Positions 48,025 through 57,504 of a stretch of 64,000 nt of DNA are shown piece by piece. Each line of letters begins with the position of its first letter. Positions within the stretch are counted from its first letter, which is position 1. The stretch is from Endozoicomonas sp. Mp262 (GTDB taxonomy: Bacteria; Pseudomonadota; Gammaproteobacteria; Pseudomonadales; Endozoicomonadaceae), in NCBI RefSeq assembly GCF_025643335.1, contig NZ_CP092489.1, forward strand, positions 1,530,001 through 1,594,000, in the 5' to 3' direction. A program made the position numbers and the translations under genes. The notes beneath the pieces were generated by a model, which was not told the origin of the DNA, ran no database searches, and worked only from the letters and a program-made list of their open reading frames with translations.

Positions 48025-48978
48025 ATGTCCAATTTTCTCGATCAACTAAAGTCTTTGACCAAGGTAGTGGCGGATACCGGTGATATTGACGCTATTCGAC
48101 GCTATCAGCCTGTTGATGCGACAACAAACCCTTCCCTGATTCTGAAAGCGGCTGAACTGCCTGCTTACTCCGGGCTGGTGGAAGAGGCTCTGGACTATGG
48201 CCGAAAAATGTCCTCAGATAAGGAAGAGCAGGTTAATTATGCCTGTGACTGGCTGACTGTAGGGATCGGTAAAGAAATTCAGCAGGTGGTACCGGGATTT
48301 GTCTCCACTGAGGTGGATGCTCGCCTGTCTTTTGATACCAAGGCCACTATTAATAAAGCGCACCAATTGATTGAGCTTTACCGTCAGGCGGGTGCCGATA
48401 CCAGTCGGGTTCTGATTAAAATTGCGTCCACCTGGGAAGGTATTCAGGCGGCAGAAGTGCTTGAAAAAGAAGGTATCCGCTGTAACCTGACCCTGCTGTT
48501 CAGCTTCGCCCAGGCCCAGGCTTGTGCTGAAGCAGGTGTATACCTGATTTCTCCATTTGTTGGCCGTATCCTTGACTGGTACAAAAAGGCTGAAGGTCGT
48601 GACTACCAGGCTTCTGAAGATCCGGGTGTACTGTCTGTCCAACAGATTTATAACTACTACAAGAAGCATGACTACAAAACTGTGGTGATGGGAGCCAGCT
48701 TCCGTAATACCGGTGAAATCACAGAGCTGGCTGGTTGCGACTGCCTGACTATCGGCCCGGGTCTGCTGGATGAGCTGGAACAAACTGAAGGCACCCTGGA
48801 ACAGAAGCTGTTTGCCAGCAAGCCTGTTTGTGAACTGGATAAGCAGGTGTTGAACGAAAACACCTTCCGCTGGGCAATGAATGAAGATGCCATGGCCACA
48901 GAAAAGCTGGCTGAGGGTATTCGTAACTTTGCCAAGGATCAGGTGAAGCTGGAAAAACTGATTGCCGGTAAGCTTTGA
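48025..48978 (+). CDS. tal: Transaldolase
   Basis: The 317-residue protein is TalB-like throughout. It transfers dihydroxyacetone units in the pentose phosphate pathway through a Schiff base on K132 in [11 protein letters not shown]. Also seen are DATTNPSLI at the N-terminus and [15 protein letters not shown]. An AAAAGGAA site precedes the ATG. Ribose taken up by the rbs operon upstream would feed the same pathway. Confidence 0.97.
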   Translation: MSNFLDQLKSLTKVVADTGDIDAIRRYQPVDATTNPSLILKAAELPAYSGLVEEALDYGRKMSSDKEEQVNYACDWLTVGIGKEIQQVVPGFVSTEVDARLSFDTKATINKAHQLIELYRQAGADTSRVLIKIASTWEGIQAAEVLEKEGIRCNLTLLFSFAQAQACAEAGVYLISPFVGRILDWYKKAEGRDYQASEDPGVLSVQQIYNYYKKHDYKTVVMGASFRNTGEITELAGCDCLTIGPGLLDELEQTEGTLEQKLFASKPVCELDKQVLNENTFRWAMNEDAMATEKLAEGIRNFAKDQVKLEKLIAGKL

Positions 48979-49036
48979 TAGATTTTTCTGCAAAAGACTT
49001 TGGAAATGAGTGAATAACTTGTTTTCATCACCTAAA

Positions 49037-49068
49037 GAAAAAGGGAGCCTCGTCAGGCTCCCTTTTAT
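49037..49068. terminator. Bidirectional terminator between tal and the OM barrel gene
   Basis: AAAGGGAGCCT and AGGCTCCCTTT form a perfect stem with loop CGTC, flanked by A and T runs. Confidence 0.9.
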
Positions 49069-49129
49069 TGTGTGAATTGATTAAACGTTTATCTTTCTAT
49101 TGTTTTAAGCTAACTGCACTGTCTGGAAT

Positions 49130-49777
49130 TTAGAAACTATATTGAACGCCGACTAAAAATACTTGTTGGCTGGGATCAGCTTCAAATTTATTTGTGAATC
49201 CTATTCCTGATTTTGCATCAATTTCTATTTTTCCATAATCTACATAGCGATAATCAGCTCTTACCGATAGATTTTGATCTAGCTTATAAGTGGCTCCAAT
49301 ACCAAGGGTTAATCCGCCTGCTTTGTCTGAATCATCATATTGAGTAACACCAGCTGCAACTTGCTCTAATTCGAACTTACCTTGGGTATAACCCAGGCGA
49401 CCATATAGTGTTAGATCATTTGTGACGGGCAGTGCTCCTAGTAAACTCGCAGAATAGCTATCTTTTCTTTTTAGTTGTAACTCGAAGGTTGTTGCACCAC
49501 TGGCAGTGGTCTTTTCTTTTATTTCGCTGCTTCCCAATAAGTAGTCTACTTCAAGGCCTAAGCTAAAACCGTCAAGATCAAATGTGTATCCTCCGTACAA
49601 TCCTCCATTAAAAGCATTTTGCCCAAAATTTTCGTATTCTGTTTTAACGTTTGCCCCAGTGTAAATCTCTGCTTTTGAAGAATCTGCAGACATCCCCGCA
49701 GTACCCCCAACATAAAAACCCTGGGCCATCACTGAACTGGAAACCATTAAACTTGATGCAAGAAGAAGCTTTTTCAT
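49130..49777 (-). CDS. Outer-membrane beta-barrel protein
   Basis: The 215-residue protein has a Sec signal (cleaved after VMA at about residue 18) and an eight-strand barrel pattern of the OmpA/OmpX-like family: GFYVGGTAGM, GLYGGYTFDLDGFSLGLEVDYLLG, VRADYRYVDYG, and a C-terminal FLVGVQYSF ending in phenylalanine, the outer-membrane assembly signal. It may act in adhesion or as a small porin. It is a single gene. Confidence 0.88.
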   Translation of the reverse strand: MKKLLLASSLMVSSSVMAQGFYVGGTAGMSADSSKAEIYTGANVKTEYENFGQNAFNGGLYGGYTFDLDGFSLGLEVDYLLGSSEIKEKTTASGATTFELQLKRKDSYSASLLGALPVTNDLTLYGRLGYTQGKFELEQVAAGVTQYDDSDKAGGLTLGIGATYKLDQNLSVRADYRYVDYGKIEIDAKSGIGFTNKFEADPSQQVFLVGVQYSF

Positions 49778-50226
49778 TATTGTTATTCTCTGGTGTTGTG
49801 TGTCTGGTGTTTTTTAAAATTATCATTGTTGATTGCTCTTTAAAAGAGGAGATTGGTTATTTTTTGACTAGTTGTTTTTTTGCTGATTATTGACTTTATT
49901 TTGAATATTACAACCTGTTGATTTTAATTAATTTACTTTTCAGCCTTTAGGTGATTTTGCGTATACAAGAGGTTTTCGGCAGGCATTATGCTTATCTATC
50001 AAATAACTCTTCATTATTGTTTCAGCGTAAGCTTCCATGAACCAGCCAACCCAGACAACCGGAAATACTCAGCTGTGTGCCACTCGCATACTGTCTGCGC
50101 TTGTCTGCACAAGTTGGCATCAGCCCACCGTCTATTAGCTAAGTTAGCTATCCCCCTCAAACACTTATTCGAACACCCTTTTTGGGATAAAAAACACTGG
50201 TTTGGGATTAATCTCAAGGCTGACTG
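49778..50226. other. 449-base gap without a supported gene
   Basis: The first part holds the upstream region of the outer-membrane barrel gene and is very AT-rich. Short frames on both strands (49988-50227 plus, 50014-50244 minus) lack ribosome-binding sites and family features. I see no RNA gene here. Confidence 0.5.
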
Positions 50227-51576
50227 ATGTCTGTACAAAAACATAGTTTCTCTAAGGAAGTAAGGGCTTTATTTGCTCTTGCCCTGCCACTGATGGGTGC
50301 GCAGCTGGTTATGTGCCTGGCAGGGTTTGTGGATACCCTGATGGCTGGGCACTACAGTGCTGTTGATCTGGCAGCTGTGGCTGTTGGCTATACATCCTGG
50401 ATTCCCATTAATGTCTTTCTTGTGGGTTTATTAATCGCTAAAACTGCATTTGTGGCCCAGCTAGTGGGCGCTGATCGTCATCATGAAATTCCCCATTTGG
50501 TGCATCAGGGGCTGAGGCTGGCAGCGGTTGCTGGCATTATCGGCGGACTGCTGCTTTATCAGGCTCCCCTGCTGCTTCGCTTTACTGGAATGGGAGAGCA
50601 AACCCGTGATATCGCTACCGGTTATATTCATGCGGTGGCCTGGGGTATGCCTGGCGTTGCGCTGAATCAGGTCTTACGCAGTTATATGGAAGGACAGGGG
50701 TATACTCGCTCTGTGATGATAATCCAGGTGCTAAGCCTGGCACTTAATGTTCCGTTTAACTACGCCATGATTTATGGAAAGTTCGGTTTTCCAGAGATGG
50801 GTGGGGTTGGTTGTGGTTATGCCACCGCATTAATTATGTGGCTGGCACCAGTTCTGATGCTTATATATATAAAGTTCAATCGCTCCTTGCATCATACAAC
50901 GCCCTTACGATCCCTGGCTAAAACAGACTTGAACAAGATTCGTGAATTATTTTCTGTGGGCTTGCCTATTGGTAGTACGCTCTTTCTTCAGTTTTTGGTA
51001 TTTACAGCAATCACGCTGATGGTGACCCCCTTGGGAGAAACTGTTGTGGGTGCGCATCAGATTGCCTTCAACTTTTCCACCTTGCCATTTGTCATTCCAT
51101 CGGCAATAGGCGGTGCTTTAACCATTCAGGTGGGCAAGGCTGTTGGTGCGGAGCTGCATCATTTTGCCCGTTTTCGGGGGCATGTTGGTATTATCACCGG
51201 AATGGTTATCTCATTGCTTTGTGCCTTGATTATCTGGGGCGTGGGTAGCTTTATTGTTCGCTTATATACCGATAATGCCGCTATTATTTCCCTGGCAGAG
51301 AAGCTGATGTTATTTGTTGCGGTTTACCATGTTCTCAGCGGTGTGCAGCAGATTACGGCTTCTTCGCTGAGAGGTTATAAGGATACCCGGTCAGTGATGT
51401 GGATCATGGTGCTTTCTTTGTGGGGAATTGCTCTGCCTTTAGGGTATGTATTGGCTAGAACTAATCTGTTAGTACATGCACTGGGGGTCACCGGATTCTG
51501 GATTGCCATTGTTTTTGCCTTTTTGGTTGCTGCGGTGATGACCCAGATTCGTTTTCATAAGATTGCCCGCCAATAG
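50227..51576 (+). CDS. MATE family multidrug efflux protein (second copy)
   Basis: The 449-residue, twelve-helix exporter is related to the MATE protein at 13210-14616 (shared GAQLVMCLAGFVDTLMAGHYSAVDLAAVAVG and FPEMGGVGCGYATA type segments). NorM-like proteins remove cationic toxins. It converges with the mdtJI pair, and a hairpin lies between them. Confidence 0.93.
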   Translation: MSVQKHSFSKEVRALFALALPLMGAQLVMCLAGFVDTLMAGHYSAVDLAAVAVGYTSWIPINVFLVGLLIAKTAFVAQLVGADRHHEIPHLVHQGLRLAAVAGIIGGLLLYQAPLLLRFTGMGEQTRDIATGYIHAVAWGMPGVALNQVLRSYMEGQGYTRSVMIIQVLSLALNVPFNYAMIYGKFGFPEMGGVGCGYATALIMWLAPVLMLIYIKFNRSLHHTTPLRSLAKTDLNKIRELFSVGLPIGSTLFLQFLVFTAITLMVTPLGETVVGAHQIAFNFSTLPFVIPSAIGGALTIQVGKAVGAELHHFARFRGHVGIITGMVISLLCALIIWGVGSFIVRLYTDNAAIISLAEKLMLFVAVYHVLSGVQQITASSLRGYKDTRSVMWIMVLSLWGIALPLGYVLARTNLLVHALGVTGFWIAIVFAFLVAAVMTQIRFHKIARQ

Positions 51577-51587
51577 GGCATCAGAAG

Positions 51588-51616
51588 TGGGGAATAGCAC
51601 AGCACGCTATTCCCCA
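51588..51616. terminator. Hairpin between MATE gene and mdtI
   Basis: TGGGGAATAGC and GCTATTCCCCA form a perfect 11-bp stem after both converging stops. No strong T run is seen. Confidence 0.6.
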
Positions 51617-51629
51617 TTAACCGTTTGCC

Positions 51630-51965
51630 CTACATGGCCAGCTTCATAAATATAATGGCGATCATAGTAACAGCTATCCCCAATAACTTGACCGGATGCA
51701 GGCTTTCGGAAAACATCAGTCGACCTATTATGGTTGTGGCAATAATACCCAGTGCACCCCACAGGGCATAGGCAATGCTTAAATCAATGTCCTTCAGGGC
51801 GAATGAAAGACAGGCAAAAGCCATAATTTGTACAATCATGACGATGACGGCGAGGTGTTTTTTGGCAAAGCCATCAGACAGCTTGGTAAGAACGTTACCA
51901 ACAATATCGCAAGTGGAGGCTGCGACCACCCATAGCAGGGCAGCAATGGGAAGATTATCAAACAT
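51630..51965 (-). CDS. mdtI: SMR efflux subunit MdtI
   Basis: The 111-residue, four-helix small multidrug resistance protein fits MdtI better than EmrE: SDGFAKKHLAV, LKDIDLSIAYALWGALGI, and a C-terminal MIAIIFMKLAM. With MdtJ it forms a heterodimer that exports spermidine in E. coli. The gene follows mdtJ by 17 bases. Confidence 0.88.
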   Translation of the reverse strand: MFDNLPIAALLWVVAASTCDIVGNVLTKLSDGFAKKHLAVIVMIVQIMAFACLSFALKDIDLSIAYALWGALGIIATTIIGRLMFSESLHPVKLLGIAVTMIAIIFMKLAM

Positions 51966-51982
51966 TTTGTACTCCTTATATC

Positions 51983-52378
51983 CTATAGCTGCGCTGTTTC
52001 GGCAATGCTGTCGAACTTGCTGTTAAGTAATTTCTTTTTTTTCTCCTGCTGTTCCGACAGCTTTTCACCAATATTCATTAAAACCAGCCCTGTGAGCAGT
52101 GCGGCTATAGCCATGATTTTGGCCAGTGAAAAGGTTTCATCAAAAATCAGCCAGGACATAAAGCTGATTAATAACAGCCCCACTCCTTCCCACATGGTAT
52201 AGGCCAGGGCCAGGGGGATTTTTCTTACGGCCTGGGCCAGACAGTAATAGGAGAGTGAGATCAATACGGCCATTATGGTATAGCCAAGGACAGGATGGCT
52301 TTCGGAGGCCAGCTTCATAAATGAGGTGCTGGCGACTTCAGTGATAATTGCCAGCAATAACATAAACCAGTAATACAT
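51983..52378 (-). CDS. mdtJ: SMR efflux subunit MdtJ
   Basis: The 131-residue partner has four helices and MdtJ features: MYYWFMLLLAIITEVASTSFMK with the conserved membrane glutamate, and IPLALAYTMWEGVGLLLI. It has a longer charged C-terminal tail than the usual 120 residues. Confidence 0.88.
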   Translation of the reverse strand: MYYWFMLLLAIITEVASTSFMKLASESHPVLGYTIMAVLISLSYYCLAQAVRKIPLALAYTMWEGVGLLLISFMSWLIFDETFSLAKIMAIAALLTGLVLMNIGEKLSEQQEKKKKLLNSKFDSIAETAQL

Positions 52379-52579
52379 GGCTCAGGCTCCCGGTGGTTCA
52401 GGATTGTTCAGGTAGTGAGTTATAAGAAAGGAAGAGAGCTAGAGCTCGGAACGCCAGTAGCGCTCGGCCTGGAAAGGGCAGATGCTTAACGGCGATGGGA
52501 TCAGTAAGGCTGGCATGCTAGTAGACCAGAATCCGTGAATTATTTTATGCCTCAATTTAGCATAATCAGCCTTTTTTCG

Positions 52580-53005
52580 CTAACCTGTAGTTTTCACTGC
52601 CAGGGTGAGGCGGGAGATGCAGGTTAGTCGCTGCTGTTCATCTTCGATGCGTATTTCCCATACCTGGGTACTTCGTCCAAGATGCAGGGCGCGCGCTGTG
52701 CCAGTGACCAGTCCTGAACTCACAGCTCTCAAATGATTGGCATTGATTTCAACACCGACACAATACTGATTATTGTCACAGGCCAGATTACCGGCAAGGC
52801 TGCCCAGTGTTTCTGCCAGTGCCACTGAGGCTCCACCGTGAAGCAAACCCATGGGCTGCCTGGTTCGTTCGTCAACGGGGAGAGTGCCACAAAGATAATC
52901 ATCACCTATCTTTGTAATAGTCATACCGAGATGACTGCACATATTGGCTGTTTTGCTGGCATTCATTGTTTCAATGTCGAAATGTTTTTTCCAAATAGCG
53001 GTCAT
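52580..53005 (-). CDS. Hotdog-fold acyl-CoA thioesterase (YdiI/MenI type)
   Basis: This 141-residue PaaI/4HBT-type thioesterase has H56 and the catalytic E65 in LLHGGASVALAETLGS, as in E. coli YdiI (MenI), which cleaves DHNA-CoA in menaquinone synthesis. No men genes adjoin, so a general acyl-CoA role is equally possible. It is a single gene, followed by a short gap to the cyclotransferase-like gene. Confidence 0.85.
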   Translation of the reverse strand: MTAIWKKHFDIETMNASKTANMCSHLGMTITKIGDDYLCGTLPVDERTRQPMGLLHGGASVALAETLGSLAGNLACDNNQYCVGVEINANHLRAVSSGLVTGTARALHLGRSTQVWEIRIEDEQQRLTCISRLTLAVKTTG

Positions 53006-53060
53006 AACTGACTTGTCTCTAATGTGTTTTTTGGGGTTCTCTTGTTTCTGACCATCAAAC

Positions 53061-53516
53061 TTACTGTAATTCCCACTGCCTTTTAAGAGTCGGGATACGT
53101 GTCATAAGATACCAGGCAAGATGGTTTTCCTTAAAATCATGCTGGCTCCATGAGCCATAAAGGAATGGCCGCATGGTATCAATCGCCCGGTATGTCTGTG
53201 CTGATTTTTTTGAGCCATTTTTTAGTATGACTGATACAGTGACACGCTCATAGCCTGAGGCATCTGCATCACCACTTTCATATTTGTCCAGTATGGCCAA
53301 TGCCTCAGGGGTAATATCTATTAACAGTTTGCCATTAACGGTTTTGCCTGCTTCGTAAATAATGGCAGGGCCTTTGGCTATTCTATCCTTCTGGTGAATG
53401 GCGTATCTCGCATGGTTGATGAGGAGTGCTGGTTCTGTATGAAATGATTGCCCTGTTAAATGCACTACAATCTCATCAAACAGGAGGCTGCCATATACAA
53501 AAACATTAATTGCCAT
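53061..53516 (-). CDS. Gamma-glutamylcyclotransferase-like (AIG2-type) protein
   Basis: With the ATG at 53516 (AGGG site upstream), the protein has about 151 residues and opens with INVFVYGSLLFDEIV, the family's YGSL loop. The conserved glutamate lies in LDKYESGDAD. Family members cleave gamma-glutamyl groups or act on related substrates. The substrate is unknown. Confidence 0.82.
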   Translation of the reverse strand: MAINVFVYGSLLFDEIVVHLTGQSFHTEPALLINHARYAIHQKDRIAKGPAIIYEAGKTVNGKLLIDITPEALAILDKYESGDADASGYERVTVSVILKNGSKKSAQTYRAIDTMRPFLYGSWSQHDFKENHLAWYLMTRIPTLKRQWELQ

Positions 53517-53659
53517 CTTTTGCCCTGCGGTCATTCTGAGTAAGTTTTAATACATAGTACAACCAGAAGTAATTGCGAGGGGCATGACTTTTAGTAAGGC
53601 AGAATTAACCATCAGGCTTTAACTCATTTGAACTACTTTTCAGTAGCATGAATTGAAGG

Positions 53660-55144
53660 GTGTTTAAAATCAAAGGTGCTCTGAGAACAATGAAAACACG
53701 TGTATTCTGTATGGCTTGCCTGCTTTTATTCACCAGCTTATGTTTTGGTAAGTTGAAGCCAGCTGTTTTCCATTGCCATCCTGGAAAAGTGCCCGATAAG
53801 ATGCAGGACGTGCTGCCGTGCTATTTATCCACCAGGGAGCCTGACTATGGCTGGGTATTGAAAGATACCCGGAAGGAAGTGCTGGAGCTGAGTGGAATCA
53901 AGCGCTCCATTACTGTATTTTTCCTGGAGCTTACATCTCTTCGCTGGACTCAGGGGGAACGGGATCGGGTTAGCTATCCGCTCTGGAAACACAGATTAAC
54001 AGTCTATCAGCCCGATGGTATCGAATCCCGTACCGGCTTGTTGTATATCAATAATGGAACTTTACATCCCTCGGATAACAATCCAGCCATAGCCCCCCAT
54101 GATGATCTTGAATTCTCCCGCATCGCCGTCAAAACCCGCTCAGTGGTCATTGATCTGAAAGATATCCCGAACCAGTATCTGACCTTTGCCGATTCCGCCC
54201 CTCTCTCTGAAGATCACTTAATTGCTTATACCTGGAAACGCTTTATGGCAAATCCCGGTGAAAATTTTGATCGGCTACTCAGGTTACCCATGGTTAAAGC
54301 TGTGATCAGTGCCATGAATGCCAGTCAGGAATTTCTGTCGCGAAAAAAGGTGCCTATAGAGCAGTTTGTCCTGAGCGGTGGCTCCAAGCGGGGCTGGACC
54401 ACCTGGCTGGTGGCTGCGATGGAGGATCGGGTATCAGCCATCGTGCCTCTGGTGGCTGATTTTCTCAATCTGCCAGAGATGATCAGGCATTTATTCAGTG
54501 TTTATAAAGAAGGTAATCCGGCCATTGCGCCTTATTTACCATTGAGGCCGTTGGTGGGCAGTGAATCGATGAATAAGTTGATGGCAACCATCGACCCTTA
54601 TCAGTACCGGAGCCTGTTAACGCTACCCAAGTATATTGTCTCTGCTTCCGGGGATAACTTTGTGCCTGTTGATACCAGTCGGTTTTTTTACCCGGACTTA
54701 CCGGATAAAAAATGGATGAGGGTTTTGCCTAATCGAAGCCATTACATTGTGAGGGAGAACCGTAAACAGGTTTCAGATTTGGTGGAGTCATTTTATGGGG
54801 CATTTATCGAGCATCGTCCTATGCCCGAGCTTAAGTGGTATGAAGTCAGGGGTAAACTTCGACTGGAAAGTTCAAAGCCTCCAAAATCTGCCCGGCTCTG
54901 GACTGCTACCCATCCTGGAGCACGGGATTTTCGAAAAACAGAAGATAATCCCAGAGGCTCCCGTTTCTCTTCATCTGAATTAGCCTTTCAGTGTGATAAG
55001 GCGTGTACCCTTAATGTGGGCTTGCCAGAGCCTGAGTCAGGCTGGAGTGCCTGTTTTGTCGAAGTTGTTTATGACAATGCACCCTATGAGGATTTGATAT
55101 TAACCACCCGGGTTTTTGTTGTACCTGATCAATATCCGGAATAA
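53660..55144 (+). CDS. PhoPQ-activated pathogenicity-related protein (PqaA-type)
   Basis: This 494-residue exported protein has a signal peptide (MKTRVFCMACLLLFTSLCFG after a possible later ATG at 53690) and the PqaA family pattern: an alpha/beta-hydrolase-like core with VLSGGSKRGWTTWLVA as nucleophile elbow, SASGDNFVPVD and NRSHYIV for the remaining triad residues. The family was named in Salmonella. It precedes the COG4324 lipoprotein gene by about 50 bases and may be cotranscribed with it. Confidence 0.88.
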   Translation: MFKIKGALRTMKTRVFCMACLLLFTSLCFGKLKPAVFHCHPGKVPDKMQDVLPCYLSTREPDYGWVLKDTRKEVLELSGIKRSITVFFLELTSLRWTQGERDRVSYPLWKHRLTVYQPDGIESRTGLLYINNGTLHPSDNNPAIAPHDDLEFSRIAVKTRSVVIDLKDIPNQYLTFADSAPLSEDHLIAYTWKRFMANPGENFDRLLRLPMVKAVISAMNASQEFLSRKKVPIEQFVLSGGSKRGWTTWLVAAMEDRVSAIVPLVADFLNLPEMIRHLFSVYKEGNPAIAPYLPLRPLVGSESMNKLMATIDPYQYRSLLTLPKYIVSASGDNFVPVDTSRFFYPDLPDKKWMRVLPNRSHYIVRENRKQVSDLVESFYGAFIEHRPMPELKWYEVRGKLRLESSKPPKSARLWTATHPGARDFRKTEDNPRGSRFSSSELAFQCDKACTLNVGLPEPESGWSACFVEVVYDNAPYEDLILTTRVFVVPDQYPE

Positions 55145-55192
55145 ACACTCCCTTGAATGTTACATAATAATTTAAACAATGGGGAGAACCTT

Positions 55193-56290
55193 GTGATAAA
55201 GCGCTGTGATTCAGGGTGGCGATTCACCGGTTTATTTTGGGTTATTACCGTTGTTGTTTTAGTTTGCGGGGTTTTGAGTAGCTGCTCATCTGTGAAATAT
55301 TATGCCCAGGCGGTTTATGGGCAGCTTGATTTGCTGGCTAAGAGAAAACCGGTTTCTGCACTTTTGCGATCAGATGACCTGGATCCCGGATTGCGTCGGC
55401 AACTGTTACTGAGTGAGCAGCTGTTGCTTTTTGCCGAGAAAGAACTGCTTTTGCCCACAGGAAAAAACTATAGGGCTTATGCTGATTTGAAACGTCCCTA
55501 TGTTGTATGGAATCTATTTGCTGCTCCGGAATTTTCTATAAAACCTAAGCATTGGTGTTATCCGGTTATAGGCTGTGCCAGTTATCGTGGTTTTTTTGAT
55601 AAAGACCAGGCGTTAAAGCTTGCAAGACAGCTTGGAAAAGAAGGGTATGATATTTATATGGGAGGTGTTAAGGCCTATTCAACGCTGGGGTGGTTTAATG
55701 ATCCGTTGCTCAACACATTTATATATTATGGTGATACAGGCTTGGCGCGATTGATTTTTCATGAGTTGGCGCATAAAAAATTATATGTATCTGGAGACAC
55801 TGACTTTAACGAAAGTTTTGCAACCGTTGTAGAGTTGGAGGGAACCAGGCAGTGGCTTCGGAGTCAGGGACGAGCGGGTGAGCTTGTTGAAAACCCTGTG
55901 ATAGAGAAAACGGTTGCGCTAATCGCCAGTGCTCGCTTAAGACTAAAAACGCTATATAACCAATCAATATCCGATGAGCAGAAGCGCAGGCAAAAACAGA
56001 TGGTGATCGATTCACTCAGGGCGGACTATAAACGGTTAACCTTCGGTTTGAAAAAGCCTCAGCCCTTTGATTACTGGATGGAAGCACCGATTAATAATGC
56101 CAAGCTTAGCAGTATTTCCAGTTATCACCGCTGGGTTCCACATTTCAGCCAATTATTTAATGTATCTGCCGATTGGAACATTTTTTTTAATAAAGCAGGT
56201 GCGTTAGCTAAAATGGAGTCAACGCAAAGAAAGCGTGAACTTGAAAGGATTTTGAACCTGGTAACTGGCGATGGAGGAAGCCAGGGCTAG
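55193..56290 (+). CDS. COG4324 putative aminopeptidase, lipoprotein
   Basis: The GTG at 55193 is favoured by a GGGGAG site at 55181-55186. The resulting 365-residue protein has a lipobox (LSSC, about residue 31) and a zinc-type motif HELAH (190-194), followed by FNESFATVVE. That fits the predicted aminopeptidase family COG4324. It would sit in the outer membrane or periplasm. The alternative ATG at 55157 has no ribosome-binding site. Confidence 0.85.
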   Translation: MIKRCDSGWRFTGLFWVITVVVLVCGVLSSCSSVKYYAQAVYGQLDLLAKRKPVSALLRSDDLDPGLRRQLLLSEQLLLFAEKELLLPTGKNYRAYADLKRPYVVWNLFAAPEFSIKPKHWCYPVIGCASYRGFFDKDQALKLARQLGKEGYDIYMGGVKAYSTLGWFNDPLLNTFIYYGDTGLARLIFHELAHKKLYVSGDTDFNESFATVVELEGTRQWLRSQGRAGELVENPVIEKTVALIASARLRLKTLYNQSISDEQKRRQKQMVIDSLRADYKRLTFGLKKPQPFDYWMEAPINNAKLSSISSYHRWVPHFSQLFNVSADWNIFFNKAGALAKMESTQRKRELERILNLVTGDGGSQG

Positions 56291-56375
56291 CGAATCGTAT
56301 TGACGGTCAGTACCCCGAACTTTTCCATGGTGTCATAGTCAAAAGGGTATTCACCAAGTAAAAAGGGGTTGAGTT

Positions 56376-56876
56376 ATGCGGGTTGTAGCGGAAACGCCCC
56401 ATTTGCTTATCAGAACCTGGCTGGAAAGTGATTTGGCCGGGTATGCCACGCTTATTGGAGAGGATTCGGAACTTAATCAATACAGCATTGAGAAACCAGC
56501 CAGCCGGGCTGAGACAGAGTTGTGGCGCTACCAGCTGGAACTTGACCGGTATGGCTGGTCAAGGTGGGCTGTAGAGTATAAAGAGAACAGTCAGCTGATT
56601 GGGTTTTGTGGTTTTTCCCCCTATGGTTCCGATGTTGAAATTGGCTGGAAATTTCTTCAGGAATACTATGGGCGCGGGCTTGTGATCGAAGCCCTGAGCG
56701 CTGTCACCGAGCTGGGATTTCAGGCGCTTGGGTTTGAACGGGTTATTTCATTTTCCAGACCGGATAACCAGTTTGTGCAAGGGGTCATGGAGCAAATCGG
56801 CATGACCCTTGAGCAGCTCGAGGGCTGGAGCAACTGTACTGTTGCCCGCTACAGTCTTTCAAGGGAAAGACTTTAA
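56376..56876 (+). CDS. GNAT-family N-acetyltransferase (RimJ/RimL-like)
   Basis: The 166-residue protein has the acetyl-CoA-binding order of GNAT proteins: LLIRTWLESDL at the start, LIGFCGFSPYGSDVEIGWKF, YYGRGLVIEAL and a C-terminal VMEQIGM. RimL-like proteins acetylate ribosomal proteins or small amines. The target is unknown. A GGGGTTGAG site precedes the ATG. Confidence 0.88.
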   Translation: MRVVAETPHLLIRTWLESDLAGYATLIGEDSELNQYSIEKPASRAETELWRYQLELDRYGWSRWAVEYKENSQLIGFCGFSPYGSDVEIGWKFLQEYYGRGLVIEALSAVTELGFQALGFERVISFSRPDNQFVQGVMEQIGMTLEQLEGWSNCTVARYSLSRERL

Positions 56877-56950
56877 TGTGATGAATGTTTTTATCTTTAA
56901 GATTAAGCATAACCCTCTTGACCCTGAAAAAGGACTTTCTTACTGGTGGT

Positions 56951-57406
56951 CTAAGGGGTATTTCCCCTTAGTTCAATAAAGTCATTTCCTACCAAGAGCC
57001 AATTTTCGATCAGGCTAGCCCATATGTTTTCGTCTATCCTCTGTTTTCCTCGAATGGCACATTCCCAAATCACCATAATACGCCAGCCTAACATCAGCAG
57101 TTTCCCTGTATTTGTTTTATCTCGTTCTTGGTTCCCCGATATCTTTTTATACCAGAATTCTGTTCTGGTCTTAGGCATTTTAAAAAGAGGGCAGTCATGT
57201 CCATGCCAGAAGCAACCATTGACTTGAATGACGGCTTTATATTTGGGTAGTACTAGGTCAGGTGAGCCTGGAAGTTCCCTTGCATGGATGCGAAAACGAA
57301 AGCCCAAGGCATGGAGTTTCTTACGGACTATAAGTTCTGGCTTCGTGTTTTTACTGTGAATCGAAGCCATTATGTAGCTGCGGGTCTCATCCAATGTAGT
57401 CTTCAT
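56951..57406 (-). CDS. vsr: Very short patch repair endonuclease Vsr
   Basis: Vsr nicks DNA beside T:G mismatches made by deamination of 5-methylcytosine, protecting m5C sites. The 151-residue protein (ATG 57406) has TRSYIMASIHSKNTKPE, the catalytic aspartate region LPGSPDLVLPKYK, the zinc-type GCFWHGHDC and W-rich C-terminal GWRIMVIWEC. It lies beside, and divergent from, a restriction nuclease and a C5 methyltransferase, as is usual for such systems. Confidence 0.95.
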   Translation of the reverse strand: MKTTLDETRSYIMASIHSKNTKPELIVRKKLHALGFRFRIHARELPGSPDLVLPKYKAVIQVNGCFWHGHDCPLFKMPKTRTEFWYKKISGNQERDKTNTGKLLMLGWRIMVIWECAIRGKQRIDENIWASLIENWLLVGNDFIELRGNTP

Positions 57407-57504
57407 ATGGTTTCTGGGCAAAGGTTTTGTTTTTGATATTAGTCATGATTTAATCCCCTGGTTAACGTGTTGACATAACAGGCTTTTTTAAAGGTGGAAG
57501 GTTC

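Noticed and set aside
48214-48993. 259-codon frame on the minus strand across the transaldolase gene
   Set aside because: Shadow frame of a well-conserved transaldolase; the translation has no recognisable family.
49988-50244. Overlapping short ORFs on both strands upstream of the second MATE gene
   Set aside because: No ribosome-binding site, no hydrophobic or family pattern, and the two frames oppose each other.
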